A stretch of 64,000 nucleotides of DNA from Xanthobacter sp. NM-59 (lineage in GTDB: Bacteria; Pseudomonadota; Alphaproteobacteria; Rhizobiales; Xanthobacteraceae), in assembly GCF_021401125.1 (NCBI RefSeq), contig NZ_JACBFQ010000005.1, positions 1 through 64,000 on the forward strand, in the 5' to 3' direction. Below the pieces are notes generated by a model. That model was not told the DNA's origin and did not search any database. It worked only from the letters and a program-made list of their open reading frames with translations. Made by a program: the position numbers and the translations under genes. This document shows positions 46,191-56,624 of this stretch, in pieces. How positions within the stretch are numbered: position 1 is the first letter of the stretch; each line of letters begins with the position of its first letter.

Positions 46191-46826
46191 TCACGCGCTC
46201 TTGGGGGCCTCGTCGGTCGGGCGCTTCTCGATCACGGAATCGATGAGCCCGAACTCCTTGGCGGCCTCGGAGGTCATGAAGTTGTCGCGCTCCAGCGCAT
46301 CCTCGATCACGCTGAGGTCGCGCCCGGTGTGCTTCACATAGATTTCATTCAGCCGCTTCTTCAGGTTCAGGATCTCCTGAGCGTGCAGCATGATGTCCGT
46401 CACCTGGCCCTGGAAGCCGCCGGACGGCTGATGGACCATGATTCGCGCGTTCGGCAGGGCGAAGCGCATGTCCTTCTCGCCGGCGGTCAGCAGCAGCGAG
46501 CCCATGGAAGCGGCCTGGCCAATGCACAGGGTCGACACCGCGGGCTTGATGAACTGCATGGTGTCGTAGATGGCGAGACCCGACGTCACCACTCCCCCCG
46601 GGGAGTTGATGTACATCGAGATTTCCTTCTTCGGATTGTCCGCTTCCAGGAACAGAAGCTGCGCCACCGCCAGGGTGGACATGCCATCTTCCACCGGACC
46701 GGTGAGGAAGATGATGCGCTCCTTCAGAAGGCGCGAGTAAATGTCATAGGCACGCTCGCCACGGTTGGTCTGCTCGACCACCATGGGAACGAGGTAATTC
46801 ATATAAGTATCAATGGGATCACGCAT
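46191..46826 (-). CDS. clpP: ATP-dependent Clp protease proteolytic subunit
   Basis: The 211-residue serine peptidase has the catalytic triad: Ser107 in [11 protein letters not shown], His132 in [12 protein letters not shown], and Asp181 in [28 protein letters not shown] is also diagnostic. It forms the tetradecameric chamber used with ClpX or ClpA. It lies downstream of tig and upstream of clpX. Confidence 0.98.
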   Translation of the reverse strand: MRDPIDTYMNYLVPMVVEQTNRGERAYDIYSRLLKERIIFLTGPVEDGMSTLAVAQLLFLEADNPKKEISMYINSPGGVVTSGLAIYDTMQFIKPAVSTLCIGQAASMGSLLLTAGEKDMRFALPNARIMVHQPSGGFQGQVTDIMLHAQEILNLKKRLNEIYVKHTGRDLSVIEDALERDNFMTSEAAKEFGLIDSVIEKRPTDEAPKSA

Positions 46827-46978
46827 CTTTGGTCCTCGGGCGCTTGCGGTCCAGATCGGCGACCCAGGAGGGGGGCCCCAGTCTGCAATCCCGGCGCGCT
46901 GTCGTGTCTACGGCGCAAGTGGTGGCACGCCGAAGCGCGCCACCCGGGGCTCATGCTGGACGAAAGCGACCCGATTCG

Positions 46979-48331
46979 TCAGGCCGCCGCGTCCTCTTCT
47001 TCCACCTTATAGAGCTCTTCCTTGGTCACCGGCTTCTCGGTGACGTTGGCAAGCTCCAGGAGGAAGTCCACGACCTTCTCCTCGAACAGGGGGGCACGCA
47101 CGGAAGCCAGCGCCTGCGGATTGCTGCGATAGAACTCCCAAACCTGCTGTTCCTGGCCGGGGAACTGACGCGCCCGCTCGACGACCGCGCGCGTCACCTC
47201 GTCGTCAGACACCTGGATATTGTTGCGCTCCCCGATTTCCGCAAGGACCAGACCCAGGCGCACGCGGCGCTCGGCGATCTTGCGATAGTCGGCGCGCGCC
47301 TCCTCCTCGGTGGTGCCCTCCTCGGCGAAACTGCGCTTCTGGGCGGCGAGGTCCTGCTGCACCTGGTTCCACACGCCCTCGAACTCCTGCGTCAGCAGGC
47401 CTTCGGGCACGTCGAACTTGTGCATGGTGTCGAGGGCGTCGAGCAGCGCGCGCTTCACCTTCTGGCGGGCGACGCCGGCATGCTCGGCGCCGATGCGCTC
47501 GCGCACCATGCCCTTGAGCTTCTCCAGGCTCTCCATGCCAAGGGTCTTGGCGAACTCGTCGTCCAGGGCGACCTCGCCCGGAGCGGCAACGGCCTTGCAG
47601 GTCACCTCGAAGGTGGCCGCCTTGCCGGCCAGCTCAGCCGCGCCGTAATCCTCCGGGAAGGTCACGGAGATGGTGCGGCTCTCACCGGTGGCGATGCCCA
47701 CCAGCTGCTCCTCGAAGCCGGGAATAAAGCTCTTGGAGCCGAGCAGCAGGTCGATGTCCTGCCCCTCGCCGCCGGGGAACTTCACGCCGTCCACATAGCC
47801 GGTGAAGTCGATGGTCACGCGGTCGCCATCGGCGGCCGGGCCTTCCTTTGCGGCGAACGGACGGTTGGAATCAGCAATGCGCTGAACGGTCTCGTCCACC
47901 TCGGCGTCGGTCACGTCCAGCACCGGCTTCTCGACCGCGATGGTCTTGAAGTCGCCCAGCTCGATCTTCGGCAGGATCTCGATTTCGAGATCGTAGGCGA
48001 GGTCCTTGCCGCCATCCAGCAGGCCCTGGCCCTGGGGATCCTCCTGCGGGAGGGTCACCTTCGGCTGGAGCGCCAGGCGGAAGCCGCGCTCTTCGACGAT
48101 CTGGCCGTTGGTGTCATTGACGGTCTGCTCGATCACCTCGCTCATGACCGACTTGCCGTAGACGCGCTTGAGATGCGCGACCGGCACCTTGCCGGGGCGG
48201 AAGCCGTTGAGCTTCACCTGGCCCTTGATCTCGTTCAGGCGCGCGTCGGCCTTGGCATCCAGGTCCGCGGCGGGAACCACCACGCGGAACGCACGCTTGA
48301 GGCCTTCGGCTTTGGTCTCGGTCACCTGCAT
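46979..48331 (-). CDS. tig: Trigger factor (ribosome-bound chaperone)
   Basis: The 450-residue protein begins [20 protein letters not shown] and holds the ribosome-binding signature [20 protein letters not shown]. The FKBP-type prolyl isomerase domain includes [15 protein letters not shown] followed by a GxGxDIDL-like segment, and the C-terminal part is a helical chaperone domain. It binds nascent chains at the ribosome exit. The longer frame to 48427 is Pro/Arg-rich and rejected in favour of ATG 48331. It heads the tig-clpP-clpX-lon-hupB block. Confidence 0.97.
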   Translation of the reverse strand: MQVTETKAEGLKRAFRVVVPAADLDAKADARLNEIKGQVKLNGFRPGKVPVAHLKRVYGKSVMSEVIEQTVNDTNGQIVEERGFRLALQPKVTLPQEDPQGQGLLDGGKDLAYDLEIEILPKIELGDFKTIAVEKPVLDVTDAEVDETVQRIADSNRPFAAKEGPAADGDRVTIDFTGYVDGVKFPGGEGQDIDLLLGSKSFIPGFEEQLVGIATGESRTISVTFPEDYGAAELAGKAATFEVTCKAVAAPGEVALDDEFAKTLGMESLEKLKGMVRERIGAEHAGVARQKVKRALLDALDTMHKFDVPEGLLTQEFEGVWNQVQQDLAAQKRSFAEEGTTEEEARADYRKIAERRVRLGLVLAEIGERNNIQVSDDEVTRAVVERARQFPGQEQQVWEFYRSNPQALASVRAPLFEEKVVDFLLELANVTEKPVTKEELYKVEEEDAAA

Positions 48332-48542
48332 CGTCTTGCCTTCACATCCTTGCCGCCGCACAGGGGCGGGAACTTGAAAATCCGGTGGCAGCCACGGCCC
48401 GGGCCGCCGCCACGCGACAAAGCGCACCCCCTTGAAGGGGGCGCAAAAACAGCCTTACGAGCCCCATGCAGCCCGCGACCGGGCTGAGCGCCGCGACAAG
48501 GCAGCGGCACGATCGGTTGCGACCTGGATGAAACCGGCACCG

Positions 48543-48627
48543 TGGTGCGGGCGGAGGGTTTCGAACCCCCACGACTTGCGTCACGGGAACCTAAATCCCG
48601 CGCGTCTACCAGTTCCGCCACGCCCGC
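48543..48627 (-). tRNA. tRNA-Leu (TAG)
   Basis: The 85-nt complement has acceptor GCGGGCG/CGCCCGC, D-arm with GAACTGGTAGACGC, anticodon stem CGGGA/TCCCG with loop TTTAGGT (anticodon TAG), a long class II variable arm, T-arm GGGTTCGAAACCC and encoded CCA. Confidence 0.97.
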
Positions 48628-49040
48628 GTGCCGCAGCCGGCTCCCGGCTTCACCCTTCGGCCTCGGCCGCCGGATGCAGACTGGAAGGCCCGCGCCGCCG
48701 CCCGATGCGCCAATCACCGTTGCCGCGTACCATTGCCGCGCCCCGGAGGGCGGCGCACTATGGGAGGCTCGACCCGGCGCGCGAACGCCGGTCGGGTCGC
48801 GGCTTATATCATGCTCTTTACGGGGCGCAGCAAGAAAATGGTGGCCCTCCCCCGCCAGCGCAAGGCTGCCGCGGCCCGGCCATCCCCGCGCACCCCGGCG
48901 GGCCATGCCAATGGACCCGGCGCGGCCAAGCAATGGCGCTTGCCCTTTTGGGCGCGACGTAAGAAGGTCCCGCAAGCGGCCCGTCGCACCGGCCCGAAGG
49001 GGGCGCCGGGGGCGCGGCATTGCCCTTTGGAGAGCCTCGC
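48628..49040. other. Intergenic region between tRNA-Leu and a multicopper-oxidase-fold gene
   Basis: About 410 bp of divergent intergenic DNA. No supported gene. It carries the tRNA-Leu promoter on one side and the promoter of the exported protein on the other. Confidence 0.35.
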
Positions 49041-50270
49041 GTGAGCACGCACACCTTCTCTCGGCGTACCGTCTTGAAGGGGGCCGCTGCCCTCTCCTGC
49101 TCGTCCTTCGTGCTGCCGTCGCTTCCGGCGCTGGCGCAAGGCCAGACTGGCCCCATTGCGCTGAACGCAGCGGAAGGCAGCCTGCCGGAGATTGCCGGCC
49201 AAGGGTCCATCGCCCTGTTCAATCAGGCGCTACCCGGCCCACTTCTGCGCGTGAAGAAGGGCGCTGAGCTTGCGGTTTCCCTGAACAATGGGCTGCAGCA
49301 AAATCTCTCGCTGGTCTGGCATGGGGTGCGGACCGCGAGCGGCACCGATGTGTCGCAGCCCGTGGCGGCCGGGGGCCATTCCGACATTCGCCTGACCCTG
49401 CGTGACGCCGGCACCTACTGGTACCATGCCGCCGATCCGGCGCTGGCCCGGCGCGCCCTCGCCGGTGCCCTGGTGGTGGAGGAAGACGGCGCGCCGGCCT
49501 ATGATTCGGACCACGTTCTGTTCATCCAGAGCTTCCCACCGGAAACCGGCCTTCCGCTGTTTCCCGTGAATGGCGCCATTTCTCCCACCTTCCAGGGACC
49601 GGCGAGCGGCCGCACGCGCCTGCGCCTCGTCAATGCGACGCCTCTTTTCCTGCGAATCAAGGTCAGCGCGCCGGCCACCTATGTGATCGCGGTGGATGGC
49701 CAGCCGGCCGAGCCCTTCGCGCCGAAGGATTCGCGCGTGCAGATCGCTCCCGGCGGACGCATCGACCTTGCGGTGACATTGGATGGGGCGGACCCCGCCA
49801 TTCTGTCCATTGAGAACAGCCAGGAGCCGGTCCAGCTTGCCATCGTTACCCCGGTGGGGCCCGGCGGCACGGCGCCCAGCGGGCCGCCCGCCCCCCTGCC
49901 CAGCAATGGACTGCCGGCCGAGCTGCCGCTGGCGGACGCCGCCCGCTTCACGTTCAGGCTCGATCAGGCCCCTGCGGGTGCAGCCATCCCCTCGCTGGGC
50001 AGCGTGAAGGTGGGGCGCGTGGTGGTGCTGACGCTGGAAAATCCGCTGGATACGCCGGTCACGGTACGCATCGACGGCCACCCCTCGCGCCTTCTCGATG
50101 CCAAGTATGACGGCTGGAGCCCCTGGTGGCACGACACCGTGCCCGTGCCCGCCAATGGCACCGCGCGGGTGGCCTTCAAGGCCGAAACACCCGGAAAGTG
50201 GTCCGTCGTTGCCCAGCGCGGCGGCGATGGCGCGTTGGTGGCGGCGCAGACTTATCAGGTCACGGCCTGA
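49041..50270 (+). CDS. Tat-exported multicopper-oxidase-fold protein lacking most copper ligands
   Basis: The GTG at 49041 follows TTGGAGAG and gives 409 residues with a Tat signal (FSRRTVLKGAAALS). Cupredoxin-domain motifs appear as LSLVWHGVRTAS (usual HWHG) and DAGTYWYHAAD (usual WYHSH). The C-terminal HPxHxHG and HCHxxxH motifs are absent: the end reads GKWSVVAQRGGDGALVAAQT. Type 1 copper and most trinuclear-centre ligands are therefore missing. It is more like SufI/FtsP, a copper-free relative that stabilises the divisome, than a laccase. FtsP identity is inference only. Confidence 0.8.
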   Translation: MSTHTFSRRTVLKGAAALSCSSFVLPSLPALAQGQTGPIALNAAEGSLPEIAGQGSIALFNQALPGPLLRVKKGAELAVSLNNGLQQNLSLVWHGVRTASGTDVSQPVAAGGHSDIRLTLRDAGTYWYHAADPALARRALAGALVVEEDGAPAYDSDHVLFIQSFPPETGLPLFPVNGAISPTFQGPASGRTRLRLVNATPLFLRIKVSAPATYVIAVDGQPAEPFAPKDSRVQIAPGGRIDLAVTLDGADPAILSIENSQEPVQLAIVTPVGPGGTAPSGPPAPLPSNGLPAELPLADAARFTFRLDQAPAGAAIPSLGSVKVGRVVVLTLENPLDTPVTVRIDGHPSRLLDAKYDGWSPWWHDTVPVPANGTARVAFKAETPGKWSVVAQRGGDGALVAAQTYQVTA

Positions 50271-50774
50271 GCGGCCGCGCACGACGAGGGCTCAAGCCCC
50301 CCCAAGGGGCCCCTCGCCGAGCCCCGCACCAAGACAGCCAGCCCCCGCGCCAGAGCGCACGGGGGCACGCGTCGATCCGCGCGGCGCGGCCCGCTCGCGG
50401 GCAACACGAGGGAATGCCGGCAGCCGTGGCATTGACGCCGCCCCGAACCCCCTCAGCCCGGCCTGAGGCGCGACGTTTCGGAAGACCCACACTTCAAGGC
50501 CCAAGCGGCCGCGCAGCCACCTCTCCCCCGAAGATCCGGCGCGAAGCGTACATCCGTTCCGGACGCCGCCCCATCGGCCCCACGGGCGGCGCGCCTTTCG
50601 CCGGGCAAGGCGCGCCAGTGTTTCATGGCAACGCCGAAGCAGCCTGTCGTTTCACCGGGGCGCTTTTTCCTTCCCGCAAACCCGCGCCCAACGGCCCCGG
50701 AAACGCCCTGGGGAGAACGCGCTCCACATCCTGCGCAGGGTCCCTCCTGCCCGTGTGCGCCGCAGCGCACACCG
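50271..50774. other. Intergenic region between convergent genes
   Basis: About 500 bp between two convergent genes without a gene I can support. It is GC-rich with many short spurious frames. Confidence 0.35.
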
Positions 50775-52265
50775 TCACTCGGCGCCCAGCGCTTCGAAAA
50801 GCCGTCCGTACACCGTGCGCAGCGCTTCCGGCAGATCATCCGCGACGAGCCCCGGCCCGCCCACACACGCGGCCTCACCATGCACCCACACGGCGGCCGC
50901 GGCGGCCTCATATGCGGGCATGCCCTGCGACAGCAGGCCCAGGACGAAGCCGGCCAGCACATCCCCTGCCCCCGCCGTCGCCAGCCAGGGCGGCGCGTTC
51001 TCCGCAATGGCGGCCCGACCGTCAGGCGCGGCCACGACCGTGTCCGCCCCCTTCAGAATCACCACGCCCCCAAGATGGCGCGCCGCCGCGCGGGCCCGCT
51101 CCATCTTGCCCGGCGCGTCCAGCACCTCCGCCACGCCTTGGAACAGGCGCGCGAACTCCCCGTCATGGGGGGTAATCACAAGGGCTTCGGCCTGCCGGGC
51201 AAGGTTCGCCACAGCCGCAGCATCCCCCGCGTGAGAGGTCAGCGCGTCGGCATCGAGCACCAGCCGCCGGCCCGGCGCCGCCAGGGCCACCAATTCCCGC
51301 GTGGTGGCCCCCACCCCCAGGCCCGGCCCGAGCAATACGGAGTGGAGCCGCGCATCATTCAATAGCGCCGCAAGATCGGAGGGCCGCTCCAGGGGGCGCG
51401 CCATGATGGCCGCGTAAGACCCCGCATGAAGCGGCAGAGCGAGCGCCGGACAGGCCACCGTGACGAGCCCGGCTCCGGCCCTCAAGGCGCCGCGGGCTGA
51501 AAGCCGTGCCGCACCCGAGGTCCAGGCCCCGCCGCTCACCACCACCGCGTGGCCGCGATCATATTTGTGCCCGTTGCGCCGCGGCACCGGGAATAGTCCG
51601 CGCCACAGCGCTGGATTGTTCACCGCGGCCAGTGGCTTCACCACGTCCAGCACCGCGTCGGGAATACCGATATCGGCGACCCGCACGCGACCGCACAGGC
51701 TGCGGCCTGGCTCGAGCAGATGGCCGGGCTTGCGGCGGAAGAAGGTAACCGTCTCCAGGGCCGGGGCCACGGCTCCCCGCACCTGCCCCGTGGCGCCATC
51801 CAGGCCCGAGGGCAGGTCAACCGCCACGATCGGCCGCCCCGAGGCCGCCATGCGCTCCACCAGCGCCCGCGCTACCCCTTCGAGATCACGCGCCAGGCCG
51901 GCCCCGAACAGGGCATCGACGAGCAGATCCGCCTCATCCACAGCCACCGCGTCCGCAGCCTCCACGGGCCCCGTCCACAAGGCGGCCATGGTCGCGGCAT
52001 CGCCCGCAAGTCGGACGCGATCGCCCAGCAGGGCCAGCCGCACCCGAAAGCCGCGCTGCACCAGCACCCGGGCCGCCACGAAGCCGTCGCCGCCATTATT
52101 GCCGGGGCCGCACAGAACCATCACCCGCGTGGACTGCGGCCAGCGCGCGACCACATCGGCCACCGCACGGCCCGCCTTTTCCATCAGATCCAGCGAAGGA
52201 ACGCCCATTTCGACGGCGCCGCGGTCCGCCCGACTCATTTCCTGGGGGTCGAGAAGCGCATCCAC
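50775..52265 (-). CDS. nnr: Bifunctional NAD(P)H-hydrate epimerase / ADP-dependent dehydratase
   Basis: This two-domain repair enzyme converts damaged NAD(P)HX back to NAD(P)H. The N-terminal YjeF/NAXE epimerase domain has VMVLCGPGNNGGDGFVAARV and VDALFGAGLARDLEG. The C-terminal ribokinase-like dehydratase (NAXD) has RLVLDADALTSHAGD, VITPHDGEFARLF, VILKGADTVV and LATAGAGDVLAGFVLGLL. The GTG at 52265 has GGAGAGGA upstream and fits the family N-terminus. The longer frame to 52346 is less likely. It is divergent from glnB, separated by ~225 bp. Confidence 0.92.
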   Translation of the reverse strand: MDALLDPQEMSRADRGAVEMGVPSLDLMEKAGRAVADVVARWPQSTRVMVLCGPGNNGGDGFVAARVLVQRGFRVRLALLGDRVRLAGDAATMAALWTGPVEAADAVAVDEADLLVDALFGAGLARDLEGVARALVERMAASGRPIVAVDLPSGLDGATGQVRGAVAPALETVTFFRRKPGHLLEPGRSLCGRVRVADIGIPDAVLDVVKPLAAVNNPALWRGLFPVPRRNGHKYDRGHAVVVSGGAWTSGAARLSARGALRAGAGLVTVACPALALPLHAGSYAAIMARPLERPSDLAALLNDARLHSVLLGPGLGVGATTRELVALAAPGRRLVLDADALTSHAGDAAAVANLARQAEALVITPHDGEFARLFQGVAEVLDAPGKMERARAAARHLGGVVILKGADTVVAAPDGRAAIAENAPPWLATAGAGDVLAGFVLGLLSQGMPAYEAAAAAVWVHGEAACVGGPGLVADDLPEALRTVYGRLFEALGAE

Positions 52266-52417
52266 TCCGGTATCCTCTCCGCTATGCCTAGTTCGTGCAC
52301 ACCCGCAGCTGGCCCCGAGGGCATCTGCCGCCCATTTCTTGGTCATAGTGATTACTTGTTACTCATTTAGACTCCCATTCGCCGGCTTTCGATGGCATCC
52401 AACCGTGGCCGGACGTA

Positions 52418-52433
52418 TGGCACACATCCTGCT
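52418..52433 (+). promoter_or_regulatory. Sigma-54-type (-24/-12) promoter of glnBA
   Basis: TGGCACACATCCTGCT matches TGGCACG-N4-TTGCW at all but two positions (A for G, C for T), with GG to GC spacing of 12. It lies 58 nt before the glnB start. NtrC/sigma-54 control of glnBA is established in other alphaproteobacteria. Confidence 0.8.
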
Positions 52434-52436
52434 TAA

Positions 52437-52829
<393 letters not shown>

Positions 52830-52877
52830 CGCCCCCCAAGGTGCCACCAAGTTTTTCGCAGAAAGGTAGACATCCAC

Positions 52878-54293
52878 ATGACGACCATGACGGCCAAGGA
52901 CGTCCTCGAGAAGATCAAAGCCGAGGACGTGAAGTACGTCGACCTGCGCTTCACGGACCCGCGCGGCAAGTGGCAGCACGTCACCTTCGACATCTGCATG
53001 GTGGATGAGGAATTCCTGATCGAGGGCACCGCCTTCGACGGCTCCTCCATCGCCGGTTGGAAGGCCATCAACGAGTCCGACATGCTGCTCATGCCGGACC
53101 TGAGCACGGGCTACATCGACCCCTTCTTCTCGGAGACCACGCTCTCCATGGTCTGCGACGTGCTGGAGCCGACCACCGGCCAGCCCTACGGCCGCGACCC
53201 GCGCTCCATCGCCAAGAAGGCCGAGGCTTACGCCAAGTCCACCGGCATCGGCGACACCGTGTTCTTCGGCCCCGAGGCCGAGTTCTTCATTTTCGACGAC
53301 GTGCGCTTCAAGGCCGACCCGTACAACACGGGCTTCAAGCTTGACTCCGTCGAGCTGCCGACCAACGCCGACACCGAATATGAGGGCGGCAACCTCGGCC
53401 ACCGCGTGCGCACCAAGGGCGGCTACTTCCCCGTGCCCCCGATCGACAGCGCCCAGGACATGCGCTCCGAGATGCTCGCCGCCATGGCCAAGATGGGCGT
53501 GACCGTCGAGAAGCACCACCACGAGGTGGCTTCCGCTCAGCACGAGCTGGGCATGAAGTTCAACACCCTGGTGACCATGGGCGACCAGCTGCAGGTCTAC
53601 AAGTACTGCATCCACCAGGTTGCCAACATCTATGGCAAGACCGCGACCTTCATGCCGAAGCCGGTCTACGGCGACAACGGCTCGGGCATGCACGTCCACC
53701 AGTCCATCTGGAAGGACGGCAAGCCCCTGTTCGCCGGCGACAAGTATGCTGACCTGTCCGAGTACTGCCTGTGGTACATCGGCGGCATCATCAAGCACGC
53801 CAAGGCCATCAACGCCTTCACCAACCCGCTGACCAACTCCTACAAGCGTCTGGTCCCGGGCTTCGAGGCGCCGGTGCTGCTGGCTTACTCCGCGCGTAAC
53901 CGCTCGGCGTCCTGCCGCATCCCCTACACCAACAACCCGAAGGCCAAGCGCGTCGAGGTCCGCTTCCCCGATCCGGGCGCGAACCCCTACCTCGCCTTCG
54001 CCGCGCTGTTCATGGCCGGCATGGACGGCATCCTGAACCGCATCGACCCCGGCCAGGCCATGGACAAGGATCTCTACGACCTGCCCCCGGCCGAGCTGAA
54101 GCAGATCCCGACCGTGTGCGGCTCGCTGCGTGAGGCTCTCGCCTCGCTCGAGGCCGACCACGAGTTCCTGCTGAAGGGCGATGTGTTCCAGAAGGACTTC
54201 ATCGAGTCCTACATCGAACTCAAGATGCAGGAAGTGCACCGGTTCGAGATGACCCCTCACCCGGTCGAATTCGAGATGTACTACTCGGTGTGA
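52878..54293 (+). CDS. glnA: Glutamine synthetase type I
   Basis: The 471-residue enzyme makes glutamine from glutamate, ammonia and ATP. It has the N-terminal signature [17 protein letters not shown], the ATP-binding region [20 protein letters not shown], and the adenylylation Tyr at about 400 in [13 protein letters not shown]. The sequence [15 protein letters not shown] is typical of GlnA. It is co-transcribed with glnB and ended by a clear terminator at 54355-54386. tRNA-Glu follows. Confidence 0.98.
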   Translation: MTTMTAKDVLEKIKAEDVKYVDLRFTDPRGKWQHVTFDICMVDEEFLIEGTAFDGSSIAGWKAINESDMLLMPDLSTGYIDPFFSETTLSMVCDVLEPTTGQPYGRDPRSIAKKAEAYAKSTGIGDTVFFGPEAEFFIFDDVRFKADPYNTGFKLDSVELPTNADTEYEGGNLGHRVRTKGGYFPVPPIDSAQDMRSEMLAAMAKMGVTVEKHHHEVASAQHELGMKFNTLVTMGDQLQVYKYCIHQVANIYGKTATFMPKPVYGDNGSGMHVHQSIWKDGKPLFAGDKYADLSEYCLWYIGGIIKHAKAINAFTNPLTNSYKRLVPGFEAPVLLAYSARNRSASCRIPYTNNPKAKRVEVRFPDPGANPYLAFAALFMAGMDGILNRIDPGQAMDKDLYDLPPAELKQIPTVCGSLREALASLEADHEFLLKGDVFQKDFIESYIELKMQEVHRFEMTPHPVEFEMYYSV

Positions 54294-54354
54294 TGAATCG
54301 GGAGGCTCGGCGCCTGCGTCGCGCCTCCCTCTCATCGGCACGTTTTCTGCGACT

Positions 54355-54386
54355 GGGGCGCCCCTTGGGAGGCGCCCCTTTTCTTT
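54355..54386 (+). terminator. Rho-independent terminator of glnBA
   Basis: GGGGCGCC (54355-54362) pairs with GGCGCCCC (54371-54378) across an 8-nt loop and is followed by TTTTCTTT. It lies about 60 nt after the glnA stop. A weaker GGGAGGC/GCCTCCC dyad precedes it. Confidence 0.92.
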
Positions 54387-54472
54387 GCCTGGAGCCGACA
54401 AAGGGCCTTTGGAAAACTCCCCCAAGGCGCTTGCCGAACCCGAATCCGCCCCCTATAAGGACCCTCGCCTGA

Positions 54473-54547
54473 GCGCCCTTCGTCTATCGGTTAGGACGCC
54501 ACCCTTTCACGGTGGAGAGAGGAGTTCGATTCTCCTAGGGCGCGCCA
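54473..54547 (+). tRNA. tRNA-Glu (TTC), insertion site of the island
   Basis: The 75-nt gene has acceptor GCGCCCT/AGGGCGC, D-arm TCGTCTATCGGTTAGGACGC, anticodon loop CTTTCAC with anticodon TTC, T-arm GGAGTTCGATTCTCC, and encoded CCA. A serine recombinase gene on the opposite strand ends inside it, with its stop codon at 54491-54493. The tRNA 3' portion is therefore probably the attachment site of a mobile island, and the tRNA remains intact. Confidence 0.97.
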
Positions 54548-56152
54548 CTTGCGTACAAAGCCGCGAACCCCCGGATGGGTGGCTTGATCGGCGCGTACGG
54601 CCCGTTCCAGCACCGTCTTTGAACCGTGGATGCGGATGACGTGGTCATCGACCTCTACGGCGTCGATCAGGGATCGCAGATAGGCCTTGCGGAACGGCAC
54701 CGTGCCTTCGGTGATGTTGGTGCGCATGAGCTGGCCGAACCGGGCAATCCGGTCCGGGTCCAGCCGCCCGGCTACACCCCGGTTCGCGATCCGCTCCAGG
54801 GCTGACCGCGCCCGGTCGCGGTCGGACTTGAGCGCTGCAATGCGCTCCTTCAGCATGTCGTCGAGGTCGGTGAGACCATCCTCCACCAGTTCGTAGAGCC
54901 GCCGGAGCTTGTCTTCCGTAGCTCCGGCTTCGCGGCGCAAATCCTCGATCCGGCCCTGGACCTCGGCATCGGCCTGCATGCGCCGGTCGGCAACGGAGTG
55001 GAGCAACGCCTCCAGTCGTTCGGGGAGAAGAATGCGCTCCGCCACATGCTTGGTCACGAGTTGGTCGAGCTTGTCCATGGGGACCGAGCGGCCCTTGCAG
55101 GCTGCCTCGCCCACGCGGGCAGAGGACGAGCAACTGTAATAGCGGTAGACCCTGCCGGTCTTCGACGTGCCGGTGCGCAGGGTCATGGCGCAGCCGCAGG
55201 ACGCACAATAGGCAAGGCCGGTCAGAAGGATCGGTCCGGTGATGGCCCGCGGCGGGCTGTTCTGCGGGCTCTTGGCCTTCAGGGTCTTCTGCACCTTGTC
55301 GAAGATGGTGCGGTCGACCATGGCCGGAACGGCGATGGGGATGACCTCGGTCTGTGGCTTCACCTGCCCGGTCTTGGAGTTGCGCTTGTTGAAGCTCCAC
55401 GCCCCCACATAGACGGTGTTGGTCAGGATCCCATGTACGGTGCCGACACCGAACCTCGCGCCGAGCCGGGTGCGATAGCCCCTGGCGTTGAGGTGCTTGG
55501 TGATCTCCTTGATGCCCATGGGGCCGGACGCGCCGTCGCCTTGCAGATAAAGATCGAACATGAGTCGAACGAGTTCGGCTTCGACGGGATCGACGACAAT
55601 CCGCTTCTTGGTGCGGTGGCCACGCTTCTCCACCTCTTCGAGGGTGAAGCCGAGCGGCAGGCGCGCCCCGTTGTAGAAGCCCTGCCGGGCGTTCTCCTTC
55701 ATCGCGCGTAGGACGTGCTTGGCATTCTCGCGGGACTGGTATTCGTCGAACAGGGCGATGACCTGTCGCATCATCACCTGGGCCGGATCGTCCCCGAGTT
55801 CCTGGGTGATGGAAACGAGCCGCACGCCGTGCTTGGCGAGGCGGCGGATGTACATCTCCAGCCCGAAGGCATCACGGAAGAAGCGGCTGAAGCTGTGGAC
55901 GACGACGACATCGAATGGATGATCGTCGTCGCACGCCCGCTCGATCATCCGCTGGAACTCGTGCCGATTGTCGTCCATGGCGGAGGCGCCCGGCTCGACA
56001 TATTCGGCGAGGACCGGCCACCCCTGCCGCTCGCAATAGGCTGCGGTCTGAAGGCGCTGGTCTGGAATGGAAAGGTCGACCTCCGCCTGCCGGGTGGTGG
56101 AAACCCTGAGATAGAGCACGGCGCGGCTCGCAACAGGCAGGGTCACGTTCAT
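54491..56152 (-). CDS. Large serine recombinase (site-specific integrase)
   Basis: The 553-residue protein has the resolvase catalytic domain with nucleophile Ser18 (LYLRVSTTRQAE), YVEPGASAMDDNRHEFQRMI, and FDVVVVHSFSRFFRD. A recombinase domain (MGIKEITKHLNARGYRTRLG, VGTVHGILTNTVYVG) and a zinc ribbon (YCASCGCAM and YYSCSSSARVGEAACKG) follow, then a coiled-coil region (~395-450). The last ~20 codons run into the opposite strand of tRNA-Glu, so the C-terminus is encoded across the probable att site. It likely integrates and excises the island. An 84-nt gap-free partner, a small unknown gene, lies 28 nt upstream. Confidence 0.9.
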   Translation of the reverse strand: MNVTLPVASRAVLYLRVSTTRQAEVDLSIPDQRLQTAAYCERQGWPVLAEYVEPGASAMDDNRHEFQRMIERACDDDHPFDVVVVHSFSRFFRDAFGLEMYIRRLAKHGVRLVSITQELGDDPAQVMMRQVIALFDEYQSRENAKHVLRAMKENARQGFYNGARLPLGFTLEEVEKRGHRTKKRIVVDPVEAELVRLMFDLYLQGDGASGPMGIKEITKHLNARGYRTRLGARFGVGTVHGILTNTVYVGAWSFNKRNSKTGQVKPQTEVIPIAVPAMVDRTIFDKVQKTLKAKSPQNSPPRAITGPILLTGLAYCASCGCAMTLRTGTSKTGRVYRYYSCSSSARVGEAACKGRSVPMDKLDQLVTKHVAERILLPERLEALLHSVADRRMQADAEVQGRIEDLRREAGATEDKLRRLYELVEDGLTDLDDMLKERIAALKSDRDRARSALERIANRGVAGRLDPDRIARFGQLMRTNITEGTVPFRKAYLRSLIDAVEVDDHVIRIHGSKTVLERAVRADQATHPGVRGFVRKWRALGESNSSLHRERVAS

Positions 56153-56180
56153 GGCCGGACTTCCCCTCGCTTCGGTGCCG

Positions 56181-56471
56181 TCACTTCAGAAGCGCGTCGA
56201 TCGCCTGCCGCAAGAATGCTTCGATCACGTCGACCTCGTCGGTGGTGATCGGGACGGTCGATGGCCAGTCGTCGGTGACGTGCCAGACGCCGGAATCATG
56301 CGCATGCGAGTCTTGCGGCGCAAGGCGTTTCAGAGATTTTCCGTTCCTTCCGATGCCGGGATTCGATCCTTTCGAGCGTGACGCACCGGTAGAACCAGAA
56401 GACGGGATCACCCCTTCGCAGGACGCGATGGTTCTTGTCTTCCTTCGACGAAGAGGGCGTGACCGGAGCAT
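56181..56471 (-). CDS. Small hypothetical protein upstream of the recombinase
   Basis: I do not recognise a family. The 96-residue frame starts with a basic segment and ends with an acidic helix (TTDEVDVIEAFLRQAIDALL). The C-terminal half (WHVTDDWPSTVPITTDEVD) looks protein-like. The basic N-terminal part could be non-coding if the true start is internal. It ends 28 nt before the recombinase start on the same strand, so co-transcription is likely. Confidence 0.5.
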   Translation of the reverse strand: MLRSRPLRRRKTRTIASCEGVIPSSGSTGASRSKGSNPGIGRNGKSLKRLAPQDSHAHDSGVWHVTDDWPSTVPITTDEVDVIEAFLRQAIDALLK

Positions 56472-56624
56472 GTCCGCAGGATCACGCCATCGGACAAGTT
56501 CAAGAATAGCCTAATTTTACGCTGGGCTACGATCTTGTAGAGCAGCGCAAAAATACTTATCCGATACGGAAAGGGAGAAGCGTAGCTGGACAGCTGTAGC
56601 GGGTGAGGACTGCTCACGCCGGTT

